Source: Cellulomonas cellasea
Lineage (GTDB): Bacteria; Actinomycetota; Actinomycetes; Actinomycetales; Cellulomonadaceae
Assembly (NCBI RefSeq): GCF_006538745.1
Contig: NZ_BJLR01000036.1
Coordinates: 1 to 64,000 of the forward strand
Direction: 5' to 3'
Length of the DNA: 64,000 bases
Part shown: positions 1 to 8,682 of the stretch, in pieces
Layout of the letters: every line of letters starts with the position of its first letter
Position numbering within the stretch: position 1 is the first letter of the stretch
Program-made: the position numbers and the translations under genes
Notes under the pieces: model-generated
The model's database searches: none
What the model was told of the DNA's origin: nothing
The model's input: only the letters and a program-made list of their open reading frames with translations

Positions 1-3000
1 CCGGCTCGCGCCCCGAGCCGGTCGTCGGCTCGGGGCTCGAGACGTCCGCCGCGTCGGTGCCGTGGCGGCGGGCGGCCGGGATCGTGGGCCACGCACCCGT
101 GCGCACGGGCACCGGGCCGGTGCGCGGGGCACCGGACTGTGCACCGACGGCCGCCGGGGTCCCCGTCGTCGCGGCCGAAGTCCTCGGCTCGGCCGGGGCC
201 GGCGGGGTCGCCGGAGCCGGGGGCGTGATGGCGTGCCACGGGCTCGTCCGCACGGTGAGCGTCCCGCGCGGCGGCGTGATCGGGCTCTGCGGGGCGGCGG
301 GCGGGGGCGTGCGGCGGCGCGCGCGCGTCACGGGCTCGGCCCACGCGGGCTCGCCGGACGCGGAGCCGCCCGACCGGCCGTCGGCGTGGGCGTCGGCGGC
401 GGACGCAGCGGCGACGGCTTCCGCAGCGGAGGCACCGGTGACAGCTTCCGCACCGGACGCACCAGTGATGGCCTCCGCACCGGACGCACCAGTGACGGCT
501 TCCGCACCGGACGCACCAGTGACGGCTTCCGCACCGGCGGCACCGGCGGCAGCTGCCTGGCCGGTCGCACCGGGCGCACCCGTACCGGCTCCCGGACCGG
601 CCGTAACGGTCCCGGCTCCGCGACCAGCGGCGTCCGGCACCGCGCCCGTCGTCGTTCCCGCCTCGACCCCGACGGGAACGCCGTGCGCCGGCGTCACCAC
701 GTCCGCGTCGTCCTCGGGCTCGTCGACGCGCACCGGGGCCCGGGTTCCGCCCGCGGGCCGCACCGCCGCGGGGGCGGCGGCCTCGACGGCGCGCCGGACC
801 CGGTCGACCTCGGCCTGCGGGTCGAGGAACGCCGCGGCGGACCACACCTGCACGACGCTCCAGCCGAGGCGCTCGAGGCGCTCGCCCACCTGCCGGTCGC
901 GCACGCGGATGCTCGGCTCGGCGACGTAGGCCTCGTCGTCGGTCAGGACCGCGACGAGCAGGCGCCCGGGCAGGTCCGGGTGGCCGACCGCGAGCGGGAT
1001 GTGGGTGCCGCCCGGGAGGCCGTGGTCGAGCTCGACGGTCAGGCCGTGGCGCCACAGCCGCTCGGCGAGGTCGACGACGAGGCGGTCGGGCTCGCGCCCG
1101 GTGGCCTCGTCCGCGTGCTGCGGGAGCGTCAGGGTGTCGGGGTCCGCGGCCGATCGGCTCGCGGGGGCAGCCCCCGCACCGCCGGCGGTCGACGCGACCG
1201 GACCGGTGGAGGCGTCGGGCGGGGTCGAGCCGCCGGAGGACGAGGACGGCTCGGCCGGCGCTGCCGACGCGGAGATCGACACGAACGGCGGCGCCGCCGC
1301 AGCGACCGCAGCCACGGACGGCGCGGTCGTCGACGGCGTGAACGACACCTCGCCCGAGTCGGCGCTGCGCCGCTCGGCGAACGCCAGCAGGTCGGCGAGG
1401 AGCCGCGGCCCGGGGCCGCGGAGGCGCTCGGGGTCGAGGTCGCCGGCGCGGAAGCACGACACCATGTCGAGCCGGTGCCGGGTCGCCCCGAGCGCGGCGA
1501 GCAGGAGCGCGTCGCCGCCCGGCCCGCCGATGGGACCGAAGCGGTGCAGCACCCGCCCGTGCGGGGTCCGGCCGAAGCCGACGGACAGCACGACCGCGTC
1601 GCGGCTCAGCCCGGCGACGCCCGCGAGGTCGGCGACGACGAACGGCTCGGTGACGCCCGCGTCGAAGAACGCCGCGAGCCCAGGGTTGTCGCGCACCTCC
1701 GTCAGGACCGCCTCGCGGACGTGCTCGGCGTGCACGGACGACGGCGTGATGACGGCGAGCGACTCGTCGGGACGCGTGAGCGCGTGCGTGAGGACGAGCT
1801 CGACGACGTGCTCGACCTCGGCGCGCGTGCTGTCGACCGCGCCGCTCGTGGCGTCGGGCATCCCGGTGCCGTCGACGACGTCGAGGCGCACGAGCGGGGC
1901 GTTCTGCGGCAGCGGCGTCGGGCTCAGGACGTCGCCGTACCCGTGCGCGGCGAGGAAGGCAGTCAGGTGCGGGTCGCGGCGCGAGGCGTCGGCCCGCAGC
2001 GCGACGCCGGGCAGCACCTCCGCGAGCTCGCGGACCGCGCTGCCGGACGCGCAGCGGGCGTCGCCGAGCACGACGACCTGGCGCCCGCGCGCGATCGCGG
2101 CGAGGGCGACCTCGAGCGGCAGGTGCGCGGCGGCGTCGAGCACGACGAGGTCGACGGTGCGCGTCGCGGGCAGGACCTGCGGCACGAGCATCGGCGACGC
2201 GGCGAGCACCGGGCGCAGCCGGCGCACGAGGTCCGGGTACCGGGCGACGGTCTCGCGGAGGTTCGTGATGCGGTCCTCGACGAGCTCGGTGAACAGCGCC
2301 TGCGTCTGCCCCGGGTTGGCCCGCAGCGCGGACGCGACGTGCCCGACGACGGCCCGGCGCACCGGCCCGGACAGGCTCGCGACGTGCGCGCGGTCGAGCG
2401 CCGCGTACTGCGCCGAGAGCCGGCCGAGGGCGGCGCCGTCGTAGTCGGCGAGCGCGGGGTCGTCGCCGATGATCTGCTCGAAGACCGTGCTCCACCAGGC
2501 GAGCTCGAGCTCGGGGCCCGTGAGCTCGGCCTCGATGCGGCGGGCGGCGAAGTCGTCGAGCAGCGAACCGAGGCCCGCGGCGGTCAGGGACCGGACGAGG
2601 CGGGTGCGCTCGGGCAGCGCGTCGAGCGCCCGCGCGTCGCCCCACAGCCGCCGCAGGCGCTCGACGAGCGCGGGCAGCGTGAGGGCGGCGAGCCCTCCCC
2701 CGCCGGGGGTGCTCGCGAGCACCGCGTCGAGGGCGTCGAGGTCGGCCCGCACCGCGCGGTACTCCTCCTCGATCGTCGCGAGGCCCTCGGGCAGGCGCGG
2801 CCAGCCGCCCGCGGGGCAGTGCGCCTGCCAGATCTGCCGCTGCTCCTGCACGCCAATGAGCGCGGTGTGCAGGTCGGCGACCGGGCGTCCGGGGCGCACC
2901 ATGTCCTTGGCCTGCTTGCGCAGCCGCCGGCGGAGCCAGAAGCCCATGGGCATCCCGTGCTCCTCGCGCCACTCCTTCGTCGCCGTCGCGGCGACGAGGT

Positions 3001-4954
3001 CGGCGGCGGTGCGCTCGAAGATGAGCGGCTGGAACACGTCGAGGGCGCCGCGGATGCCGCCGAGCATCACGAGCTGCTCGCCCCACGCGTCGACCGTCGT
3101 CGCCTCGGTGAGGCCCGTCGCCGCGGCGACCTCCTTGACGCGCGAGGCGAGGATCGGCAGCGCGTGGTCGAGCAGGCGCCCGATGCGGTCGAGCGTCTCG
3201 CGCGCGGCGTGGTCGGTCGTCAGGTCGGCGCCGAACCACGGGGTGTCCGTCGGGCGGAGAGTCGAGGCACCGAGGACCACCGCGCGGGCCAGGTCGGTCG
3301 CCAGCACGGCGCGGGTCTCGGCGTCGAGCACCCGGGCGACGTCGGGCGCGAGGCGGACCGTCGTGCGCGGGGCCGGACGGGTCGAGGTGAGGCTCGCGAG
3401 CGCCTGCAGCGCGTCGTACGCGGACGCGTCCCACGGGGTGCGCCCGGCGTGCAGCGCGTCGACGTACGCGCGCAGGCGCTCGCGGTGCGCGACGAGGTCC
3501 CGGCGCAGCAGCGTCGTGCGCGCGGCGTCGACGGTGGTGCTCGCGAGGGTCATCGCGTCGAGCAGGCGGCGCGCGGCGGCGGTGCGCCAGCCGGCCTCGG
3601 GCGCGACGTCGAGGAGCAGGTCGTCGAGCCCGAGCTCCGCGAGCCGGGCCGCGAGGGCTCCCGCGGCGCGCCGGTGCCCGGGGACGTAGAGGACCGTCTT
3701 GCCCGACGCGGCCGCGTCCGCGACGACCGCCGCGAGCGTCCCGGTCACGTCCGAGCCGGTCGGGGCGTCGACGAACAGGTGCTCGCCCGTCGCGAGCAGG
3801 TCGAGGACGTGCTGCTGCGCGGCGTCGAGGTCACCCACGCCGCGCTCGACGTCGGGGTCGCGGTCGCCGCGCCGCATCTCGGGCAGCGGGCGCCGGACGC
3901 GCTCGCGCGCCTCGTCGACCCCGGCGAGCGCCGCGACGACCTCGTGGCGGTCGAGGGTCCCGGAGAGCTGGTCGAGGTCGTCGACGAGCACCTGCCCGGG
4001 GTGCACGAACGTCCCGACGACGAGGCTCTCGGTGAGCCGGAAGCCCTCGAGCACCGCGCCGCCGAGCGACGCGAGCCGGGCGAGGGCCGGACGCGGGTCG
4101 AAGCCCGTGCCGGTGAACGTGCCGCGCGCGACGGCGCCGGGGTCGAGCAGCGCACCGCGGCTGCGCAGCGCGCGCGCGACGACCGGGTTGACCTCGAGGG
4201 TCTGCTCGAGCACGAGCTCGTAGTCGCTCTCGCCGCTCCCCCGCGCCCGCAGCGACACGGGACGCAGCAGCACGGGTGCGCGCACGGTGCGCGGCTCGCT
4301 CGCGGACGTGGGCCCGGACCCCGCGAGGGTGCCGGCGAGCGGGGCCTCGCCGTCGAGCGCGTCGGCACCGTGCCGGCGTGTGACCGCGGCCAGGGCGGCC
4401 ACGTCGTCCTCGGCGACGTCGGGCGTCGTGCGCTCGGTCCACGTCGCGACCCCGATCGCGAGGTACGTCGGCGCGATGCCGTAGCGCTGGGCGTACTGCT
4501 CGGCGCGTGCACCGACGGCGCGGGCGCGGCGCTTGGCGGTCGCGAGCGAGCCGCCCTCGCGCACGAGGTTCGACAGGCGCGTCTCCCGGCCCGCGAAGAG
4601 CTGCGCGATGCCCGACGGGTGCGCCGCCGAGAGGTCCAGCGCGGCGTCCCCGAGGAGGTCGACGTCGGCGAGCGTCGAGCCGCCCGCGGTCTCGACGAGG
4701 CGCGCGCGCCAGCCCGCGAGCGCACTGGCGACGAGCTCCTCCGCGGACGGCGGCTCGACCAGCACCGGTCCCGCGGTCGCGGCGGGGTCCGGCGTCGGGT
4801 GCTCGCCGTCGACCGGGGCACCACCGGCGGCCGAGGGGGTCGTGGAGGGCGCGCTCGGGTCGGGTCGCGAGCCCGAGCCTGCACCGGGGCCGAGGTTGCG
4901 CGCAGGGACGATCACCCTCGGAACGCTAACCGCCACCCTCCGGCGTCGCCGCAT
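1..4954 (-). CDS. Degenerate SF1 helicase-like protein with C-terminal Vsr-like nuclease fold (3' end beyond window)
   Basis: The leftward reading frame is open from 4954 to the window edge, at least 1651 residues. It follows the plan of actinobacterial AAA-domain proteins that end in an REase_MTES_1575/Vsr-like nuclease: an N-terminal region, P-loop region near residue 396, Walker B region near 940, helicase C-terminal part (SVGFGRTPHGRVLHRFGP), nuclease-like domain about 1295-1378 ending ERLGWSVVQVWS, then a long Ala/Pro/Gly tail. The catalytic motifs are altered: the P-loop reads DAPTGSDVTGTL (no GKT), motif II reads LDAAAHLP instead of DEA, the QGDE and TRAR motifs are lost, and the nuclease acid positions are replaced. 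I infer a pseudoenzyme. ATG 4954 is the longest start; GTG at 4936 or 4915 are alternatives, none with well-spaced SD. Long plus-strand frames over this region are shadows. Confidence 0.75.
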   Translation of the reverse strand, partial: MRRRRRVAVSVPRVIVPARNLGPGAGSGSRPDPSAPSTTPSAAGGAPVDGEHPTPDPAATAGPVLVEPPSAEELVASALAGWRARLVETAGGSTLADVDLLGDAALDLSAAHPSGIAQLFAGRETRLSNLVREGGSLATAKRRARAVGARAEQYAQRYGIAPTYLAIGVATWTERTTPDVAEDDVAALAAVTRRHGADALDGEAPLAGTLAGSGPTSASEPRTVRAPVLLRPVSLRARGSGESDYELVLEQTLEVNPVVARALRSRGALLDPGAVARGTFTGTGFDPRPALARLASLGGAVLEGFRLTESLVVGTFVHPGQVLVDDLDQLSGTLDRHEVVAALAGVDEARERVRRPLPEMRRGDRDPDVERGVGDLDAAQQHVLDLLATGEHLFVDAPTGSDVTGTLAAVVADAAASGKTVLYVPGHRRAAGALAARLAELGLDDLLLDVAPEAGWRTAAARRLLDAMTLASTTVDAARTTLLRRDLVAHRERLRAYVDALHAGRTPWDASAYDALQALASLTSTRPAPRTTVRLAPDVARVLDAETRAVLATDLARAVVLGASTLRPTDTPWFGADLTTDHAARETLDRIGRLLDHALPILASRVKEVAAATGLTEATTVDAWGEQLVMLGGIRGALDVFQPLIFERTAADLVAATATKEWREEHGMPMGFWLRRRLRKQAKDMVRPGRPVADLHTALIGVQEQRQIWQAHCPAGGWPRLPEGLATIEEEYRAVRADLDALDAVLASTPGGGGLAALTLPALVERLRRLWGDARALDALPERTRLVRSLTAAGLGSLLDDFAARRIEAELTGPELELAWWSTVFEQIIGDDPALADYDGAALGRLSAQYAALDRAHVASLSGPVRRAVVGHVASALRANPGQTQALFTELVEDRITNLRETVARYPDLVRRLRPVLAASPMLVPQVLPATRTVDLVVLDAAAHLPLEVALAAIARGRQVVVLGDARCASGSAVRELAEVLPGVALRADASRRDPHLTAFLAAHGYGDVLSPTPLPQNAPLVRLDVVDGTGMPDATSGAVDSTRAEVEHVVELVLTHALTRPDESLAVITPSSVHAEHVREAVLTEVRDNPGLAAFFDAGVTEPFVVADLAGVAGLSRDAVVLSVGFGRTPHGRVLHRFGPIGGPGGDALLLAALGATRHRLDMVSCFRAGDLDPERLRGPGPRLLADLLAFAERRSADSGEVSFTPSTTAPSVAAVAAAAPPFVSISASAAPAEPSSSSGGSTPPDASTGPVASTAGGAGAAPASRSAADPDTLTLPQHADEATGREPDRLVVDLAERLWRHGLTVELDHGLPGGTHIPLAVGHPDLPGRLLVAVLTDDEAYVAEPSIRVRDRQVGERLERLGWSVVQVWSAAAFLDPQAEVDRVRRAVEAAAPAAVRPAGGTRAPVRVDEPEDDADVVTPAHGVPVGVEAGTTTGAVPDAAGRGAGTVTAGPGAGTGAPGATGQAAAAGAAGAEAVTGASGAEAVTGASGAEAITGASGAEAVTGASAAEAVAAASAADAHADGRSGGSASGEPAWAEPVTRARRRTPPPAAPQSPITPPRGTLTVRTSPWHAITPPAPATPPAPAEPRTSAATTGTPAAVGAQSGAPRTGPVPVRTGAWPTIPAARRHGTDAADVSSPEPTTGSGREP
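418..552. repeat. Five tandem 27-bp repeats within the C-terminal tail of the helicase-like gene
   Basis: Units at 418-444, 445-471, 472-498, 499-525 and 526-552 begin CTTCCGCA or CCTCCGCA. The inner three are nearly identical; the outer two have drifted. On the coding (minus) strand each unit adds nine residues of the type GASGAEAVT, so the frame is kept. It looks like an in-frame minisatellite in a disordered tail. Confidence 0.85.
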
Positions 4955-5107
4955 GGCACGCCGGGAGGCGCGTGATCCCGCGGAAGTCATCCGCTCGGGC
5001 GACGCGGTCGGCGCCGGGTCGACGGGGCCTTGGGCTCCGTCACCGGGTGCGGACTCCGGCAGTCCGCCGTCGCGAGGGCCCGCGTGGGTGGTGCCCGCCG
5101 CAACGAC

Positions 5108-5141
5108 GATCGGGCGGGCCCTCGGAAGGACCCGCCCGATC
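5108..5141 (-). terminator. Hairpin downstream of the PAAR gene; second inverted repeat follows
   Basis: GATCGGGCGGG (5108-5118) and CCCGCCCGATC (5131-5141) form a perfect 11-bp stem with a 12-base loop, about 175 bases beyond the end of the leftward PAAR gene. A second inverted repeat, ACAGTGCGCA (5153-5162) with TGCGCACTGT (5182-5191), lies just before it. There is no T-run, common in high-GC actinobacteria. The rest of the 4955-5316 gap shows no convincing gene. Confidence 0.5.
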
Positions 5142-5316
5142 GTGACGTGTGAACAGTGCGCACCGCGCAGGGGGCAGGCGATGCGCACTGTCAGGCTCAA
5201 GTGTGCGGCTTCGCCGGGTGTTGGTCAACTGTCCAGCCTGGGCCGCACGGGTGATTGTGGACGCCGCCGTGCGGACCGGCCGGACGGGCGCGTGCGGGGT
5301 CCGCGGCCGCCCGGGA

Positions 5317-5634
5317 TCATCCGCCCACGACGACCGTCGGGCAGCCCGGGCCGGGGGCGATCGGGGTGCCGTGCAGCGACTGGTCGCCGAGCCGCGCCGC
5401 GGGGAACCCGCCGATGAGCACGGTCGTGCTGCCCATCGCGATCCCGTTGGGTGCCGGGGACACGCACACGATCCCGCCGGGGACGGCGTTCGCGACCGCC
5501 GCCGGCATCGAGCCGATCAGGACGGTCGCGACGGCGGCCGCCGGGGTGATCGGCCCGCCGACGTGCGGCTTCGGGCCGTCCATGAGCGGGCAGAGCGCGC
5601 TGTCGCCCGCGCGCAGGGCCGGTCCGGTGGGCAT
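5317..5634 (-). CDS. PAAR-domain spike-tip protein
   Basis: 105 residues, the usual size of a stand-alone PAAR protein. The chain is rich in Gly, Pro and short beta segments with the repeated pattern VLIGSMPAA, TTVLIGGFPAARLGD and a final GPGCPTVVVGG, with His and Cys in the places used for metal binding in PAAR cones. PAAR proteins cap the VgrG/gp5 needle of contractile injection systems, sharpening the tip and sometimes carrying cargo. It lies 6 bases behind the membrane-protein gene, in a leftward operon that diverges from the rest of the eCIS locus. There is no extra C-terminal toxin domain. Confidence 0.88.
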   Translation of the reverse strand: MPTGPALRAGDSALCPLMDGPKPHVGGPITPAAAVATVLIGSMPAAVANAVPGGIVCVSPAPNGIAMGSTTVLIGGFPAARLGDQSLHGTPIAPGPGCPTVVVGG

Positions 5635-5640
5635 CGGGCG

Positions 5641-6939
5641 TCAGGGCACCGGGGCCGGCGGGGTCAGGAGCTGCCCGCCGAAGTAGATCGCGGCGGCGCA
5701 CTCGTCGGGCGGCGGGGTCTGCCCGGGCGGCTTGCCGACCTCGTTGCACTCGAGCGTCATGACGAGCTCGTCGCCCGCGGCCCCGACGATCGGGGAGATG
5801 AAGTGGTAGTCGAGATCGCGGAAGTTCTCGAGCGCCGAGTCGAGGACCACCTGGTCGCCCATCTCGAGGCGCACGCGCCCGAAGTCGCCCTGCGGGTTGC
5901 TCAGCACGAGGTCGGTCAGCTCGATCGTCTGCCCCTCGGGGACCACGAAGGTGTCGTCGAGCGTCGAGCCGGCGCCCGTGTCGACCTCGAGCCGGCCCGA
6001 CGTCGGGATCTCCGTGGGCGGCAGGACCGTGCCGCCGACGATCTCGTCCGCCTTGACCGCGGCGTCGCCCGCGACCTGCGCGGACTGCTCCGCTCCCCCG
6101 GCGGCGGCCCCGGCCTCCTCGGCGGCCTGCTCGGCGGCCTCGGCCTGCTCCTGCACGACGTCGACCTCGTCCTGCACGGCCTCCTGCGCCGCGGACTGCA
6201 CCGCGCCGCGCAGCACGAGGAACCACAGCGCGACGAGCGCCGCCGCCAGGGCCAGCAGCGCGAGCAGCAGCTTCGGCAGCCACGACGGGATGAGCGGCTC
6301 CTGGACGAACGTGCCGTCGAGCGTCACGGGCGTCCCGTCGCGCGGCTCGACCGTCGCCGTGTACGGGAGGGTCCGCGGCTGGCCGCGCCACATCGACCGG
6401 ACGGGCTCGACGCGCAGCTGCGTGAACGTCGCGTTGCCCGCCCCGACCGTCGAGACCGCGGGCCTGACCCCGAACTGCAGGGCGTCGGCGTGGTCGGACC
6501 CGCGCAGCCCCACGGTCACCGGCTGGTTGCCGCGGTTGTCGACCGCGACCCGCACCTTGGCCCCGCGCCGGCCGTGCGACGTCCGCGGCACGAGCTCGGC
6601 GGTCGTCTCCATGAACGGCAGCACCTCGACGGACCCCTCGGGGACGACCGTCTCCTCGGGGTGCTCGGTCGGGACGACGCGCACCCCGAACCGGAGCTCA
6701 CCGGCGGGCACGGCCGCCGAGCGCGGCGGGAAGAACATCACCGTGGCGGTCGTCGAGGCACCCGGGTAGAGGGAGACGTCCTCGGGCTCGATCGAGGCCC
6801 AGCCCTTCGCGGGGCCGACCACCTCGAGGTGGTAGCCCTCGACGAGCTCGCCGTTGTTGTAGATCTGCAGCGGGACGGCCGCAGCCCCGCCCGGGTCGAG
6901 CATGACCGGGGTCGGGTCGAGCGTCGCAGTCGTGGTCAT
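5641..6939 (-). CDS. Bitopic membrane protein with Ig-like N-terminal region, candidate CisA-type eCIS membrane partner
   Basis: 432 residues, no signal peptide. Residues 1-215 are beta-rich and Ig-like (PGGAAAVPLQIYNNGELVEG; later VRVAVDNRGNQPVTVGLRG), as in COG1470-type proteins. One transmembrane helix lies at about 222-245 (KLLLALLALAAALVALWFLV). It is followed by an Ala/Glu-rich helical stretch (about 247-290) and a C-terminal beta domain with two Cys. This predicts a cytoplasmic N-terminus and external C-terminus. In Streptomyces a membrane protein of similar plan encoded beside the eCIS genes (CisA) is reported to be needed for contraction at the membrane; equating the two is my inference from architecture and place. 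First gene of the operon with PAAR; no strong SD upstream of ATG. Confidence 0.72.
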   Translation of the reverse strand: MTTTATLDPTPVMLDPGGAAAVPLQIYNNGELVEGYHLEVVGPAKGWASIEPEDVSLYPGASTTATVMFFPPRSAAVPAGELRFGVRVVPTEHPEETVVPEGSVEVLPFMETTAELVPRTSHGRRGAKVRVAVDNRGNQPVTVGLRGSDHADALQFGVRPAVSTVGAGNATFTQLRVEPVRSMWRGQPRTLPYTATVEPRDGTPVTLDGTFVQEPLIPSWLPKLLLALLALAAALVALWFLVLRGAVQSAAQEAVQDEVDVVQEQAEAAEQAAEEAGAAAGGAEQSAQVAGDAAVKADEIVGGTVLPPTEIPTSGRLEVDTGAGSTLDDTFVVPEGQTIELTDLVLSNPQGDFGRVRLEMGDQVVLDSALENFRDLDYHFISPIVGAAGDELVMTLECNEVGKPPGQTPPPDECAAAIYFGGQLLTPPAPVP

Positions 6940-7119
6940 GGACCGACGCTAGGGCGGCGCCCGCCGCGTCCCCTGGCGCGGCCGGGCCGGACTTCGGGGC
7001 AGCCGGGGGTGCCCGTTGTGCCCGTGTTGACTGCACGAAGATCGTCGACCGGCAGACTCCCGGGCAGGCGGTCCCCGAGGGGGTGGACCGGCACGTGCAG
7101 GGCACGGGGAGGAGTGGAC
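6940..7119. promoter_or_regulatory. Divergent control region between the PAAR operon and the LuxR-type regulator gene
   Basis: This 180-base gap separates the leftward membrane protein/PAAR operon from the rightward regulator gene, so both promoters should lie here. TTGACT at 7026-7031 could be a -35 for the rightward gene, but no clear -10 follows at normal spacing. GGGGAGGAG at 7106-7114 is the SD of the regulator. Confidence 0.4.
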
Positions 7120-7743
7120 ATGGAGCGCATCGGGGTGCACGTCCTGGCGAGGGACCCGATCTCCGAGGCCGGTGTCGCGAGCCAGCTGCGGCCGCGCCCG
7201 GAGGTGCGGGTCGTGGGCAGGTCGGAGCTGCACGAGGCGAAGGTCGCCGTGATCGTGGTCGACCAGGTGGACGACGAGACCACCACGATCCTGCGGGTCA
7301 GCCAGCGCGCGGGCGTCGCCCGGACCGTGCTCGTCGCGGGGCGCCTCGACGACGAGGACCTCGTCACCGCGGTCGAGGCCGGCGTGCTCGGGCTCGTGCG
7401 GCGCAGCGAGGCGACGCCCGAGCGGCTCGTCAAGGTCATCCTCGCGGCCGCCGCGGGCGAGGGCAGCGTCCCGCCGGACCTGCTCGGGCGGCTGCTCGAC
7501 CAGGTCGGCCGGCTGCAGCGGCACGTGCTCGGCCCGCGGGGGCTCACGTTCACCGGGCTCGCGACGCGCGAGGTCGAGGTGCTCCGGCTCGTGGCCGACG
7601 GGCTCGACACGAGCGAGATCGCCCGGCAGCTGTCCTACTCGGAGCGGACCGTGAAGAACGTGCTGCACGACGTCACGACCCGGCTCCAGCTGCGCAACCG
7701 CTCGCACGCCGTCGCCTACGCGGTGCGCGAGGGCCTGATCTAG
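7120..7743 (+). CDS. LuxR-type (NarL-like) transcriptional regulator of the eCIS locus
   Basis: 207 residues. The N-terminal half resembles a response-regulator receiver but is degenerate: the acidic pair is reduced (ARDP), the usual Lys in strand 5 is Arg (GLVRRSE), and the phospho-Asp site reads VIVVDQVDDE. The C-terminal half is a clear GerE/LuxR helix-turn-helix: LATREVEVLRLVADGLDTSE, then IARQLSYSERTVKNVLHDV. The start at 7120 has a GGGGAGGAG Shine-Dalgarno; GTG 7114 is an alternative. It is divergent from the PAAR operon and leads the main eCIS arm, so it is the obvious local regulator, probably phosphorylation-independent. Its targets are inferred. Confidence 0.85.
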   Translation: MERIGVHVLARDPISEAGVASQLRPRPEVRVVGRSELHEAKVAVIVVDQVDDETTTILRVSQRAGVARTVLVAGRLDDEDLVTAVEAGVLGLVRRSEATPERLVKVILAAAAGEGSVPPDLLGRLLDQVGRLQRHVLGPRGLTFTGLATREVEVLRLVADGLDTSEIARQLSYSERTVKNVLHDVTTRLQLRNRSHAVAYAVREGLI

Positions 7744-7751
7744 CGGGGCTG

Positions 7752-7781
7752 CCCCGCGCGGGCGAGGGTGCCCGCGCGGGG
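7752..7781 (+). terminator. Strong hairpin after the LuxR-type regulator
   Basis: CCCCGCGCGGGC (7752-7763) and GCCCGCGCGGGG (7770-7781) pair perfectly over 12 bp with a 6-base loop, starting 8 bases after the regulator stop codon. It should separate the regulator from the structural operon. Confidence 0.65.
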
Positions 7782-7816
7782 GCCGGCGGCGGTCGGCCCG
7801 GGGCCGGCGCGCGAGC

Positions 7817-7865
7817 GGGGCAGCCGCTGCCCGGGCGGTCGGACGCGCTGCCCGATCGGCTGCCC
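7817..7865. promoter_or_regulatory. Cluster of GCTGCCC motifs upstream of the DUF4255 gene
   Basis: GGGGCAGC (7817-7824), GCTGCCC (7826-7832), GCTGCCC (7847-7853) and GCTGCCC (7859-7865) are packed into 49 bases; the last two are direct repeats 12 bases apart around GATCG. The reverse complement of 7847-7858 is CGATCGGGCAGC, matching the elements upstream of the DUF4157 and sheath genes. Likely operator or promoter; the binding protein is unknown. Confidence 0.45.
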
Positions 7866-7962
7866 CGCGCCAGGTGCGGTACGGCGCGGGCGGTCGGCAC
7901 CGTGGAGCGGTCGGCGGCGCACACGCGCCGGCAGCGGCCCGAGCGCACGAGGGGGTGGACGG

Positions 7963-8682
7963 GTGATCGCCCAGGTCGACGCGGCCCTGCGCAGCATCGT
8001 GCGGACCGACGCGGTCGCCGGGACCGACCTCGAGGTCGTGTTCGACGCGCCGACCAAGGACTGGGCGTCGCGCCGCAACACCCCGACGGTCAACCTCTAC
8101 CTGTACGACCTGCGCGAGGACGTCAAGCGCCGCGAGCGCGGCTGGACCGAGCGGCGTGGGGGCGACGGCACGGTCGTCTCGCGCAGCCCGGCGCCGCGGT
8201 TCTTCAAGCTCTCGTACCTCGTCACGGCGTGGACGCAGCGCCCCGAGGACGAGCACATGCTGCTCGACTCGCTGCTCGCGTGCTTCCTGCGGTACGAGGC
8301 GCTGCCGCGCGGCCTCGTCGTGGGCCACCTCGCCGAGACCGGGCTCGAGGTCCCCGTGACCGTCGGGCTGCCGCCGCCCGAGGACCGGGCATTCGCCGAC
8401 GTGTGGTCCGCGCTGGGCGGCGAGCTCAAGCCGTCGCTCGACGTCGTCGTGAGCGCGCCCGTCGACACCGGCATCGTCTACCCCGCCGGCCCGCCGGTGT
8501 CCGACGGCCCGTACGTCGGGCTGCAGGACCTCGTCGGCGGCTCGGGCGGCGGCCCGCGGCGGCGGCACACGGCGCCGCCCCGCGCCGAGGCGCCCGCGCC
8601 GCCCGCGGTGCCCGCGGTGCGGGCCACTCCCGCCGGGGCGCGCTCCGGCGCGCGGGCACGCAAGCGCGGCGCGCAGCCGTGA
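7963..8682 (+). CDS. DUF4255 (Pvc16/Afp16-type) eCIS cap protein
   Basis: 239 residues from GTG 7963. The chain opens VIAQVDAALRSIVR and contains NTPTVNLYLYDLREDVKRR and RFFKLSYLVTAWTQRPEDEH, the pattern of the DUF4255/Pvc16 N-terminal family. Afp16/Pvc16 proteins sit at the end of the sheath-tube and stop its growth, like phage tail terminators. After about residue 185 the chain becomes a Pro/Ala/Arg-rich tail. Its TGA overlaps the GTG of the AAA+ gene (GTGA), implying translational coupling. First structural gene of the rightward arm. Confidence 0.9.
   Translation: MIAQVDAALRSIVRTDAVAGTDLEVVFDAPTKDWASRRNTPTVNLYLYDLREDVKRRERGWTERRGGDGTVVSRSPAPRFFKLSYLVTAWTQRPEDEHMLLDSLLACFLRYEALPRGLVVGHLAETGLEVPVTVGLPPPEDRAFADVWSALGGELKPSLDVVVSAPVDTGIVYPAGPPVSDGPYVGLQDLVGGSGGGPRRRHTAPPRAEAPAPPAVPAVRATPAGARSGARARKRGAQP

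Noticed and set aside
418-552. CRISPR array
   Set aside because: Units are contiguous 27-bp in-frame repeats with no spacers.
62-4975. A 1637-residue plus-strand open frame
   Set aside because: It is the antisense shadow of the helicase-like gene: Arg/Gly/Ala-rich with no motif, while the minus strand gives a coherent protein.
5149-7119. Long plus-strand frame joined in front of the LuxR-type regulator
   Set aside because: Antisense of the PAAR and membrane-protein genes; the regulator has its own SD and start at 7120.
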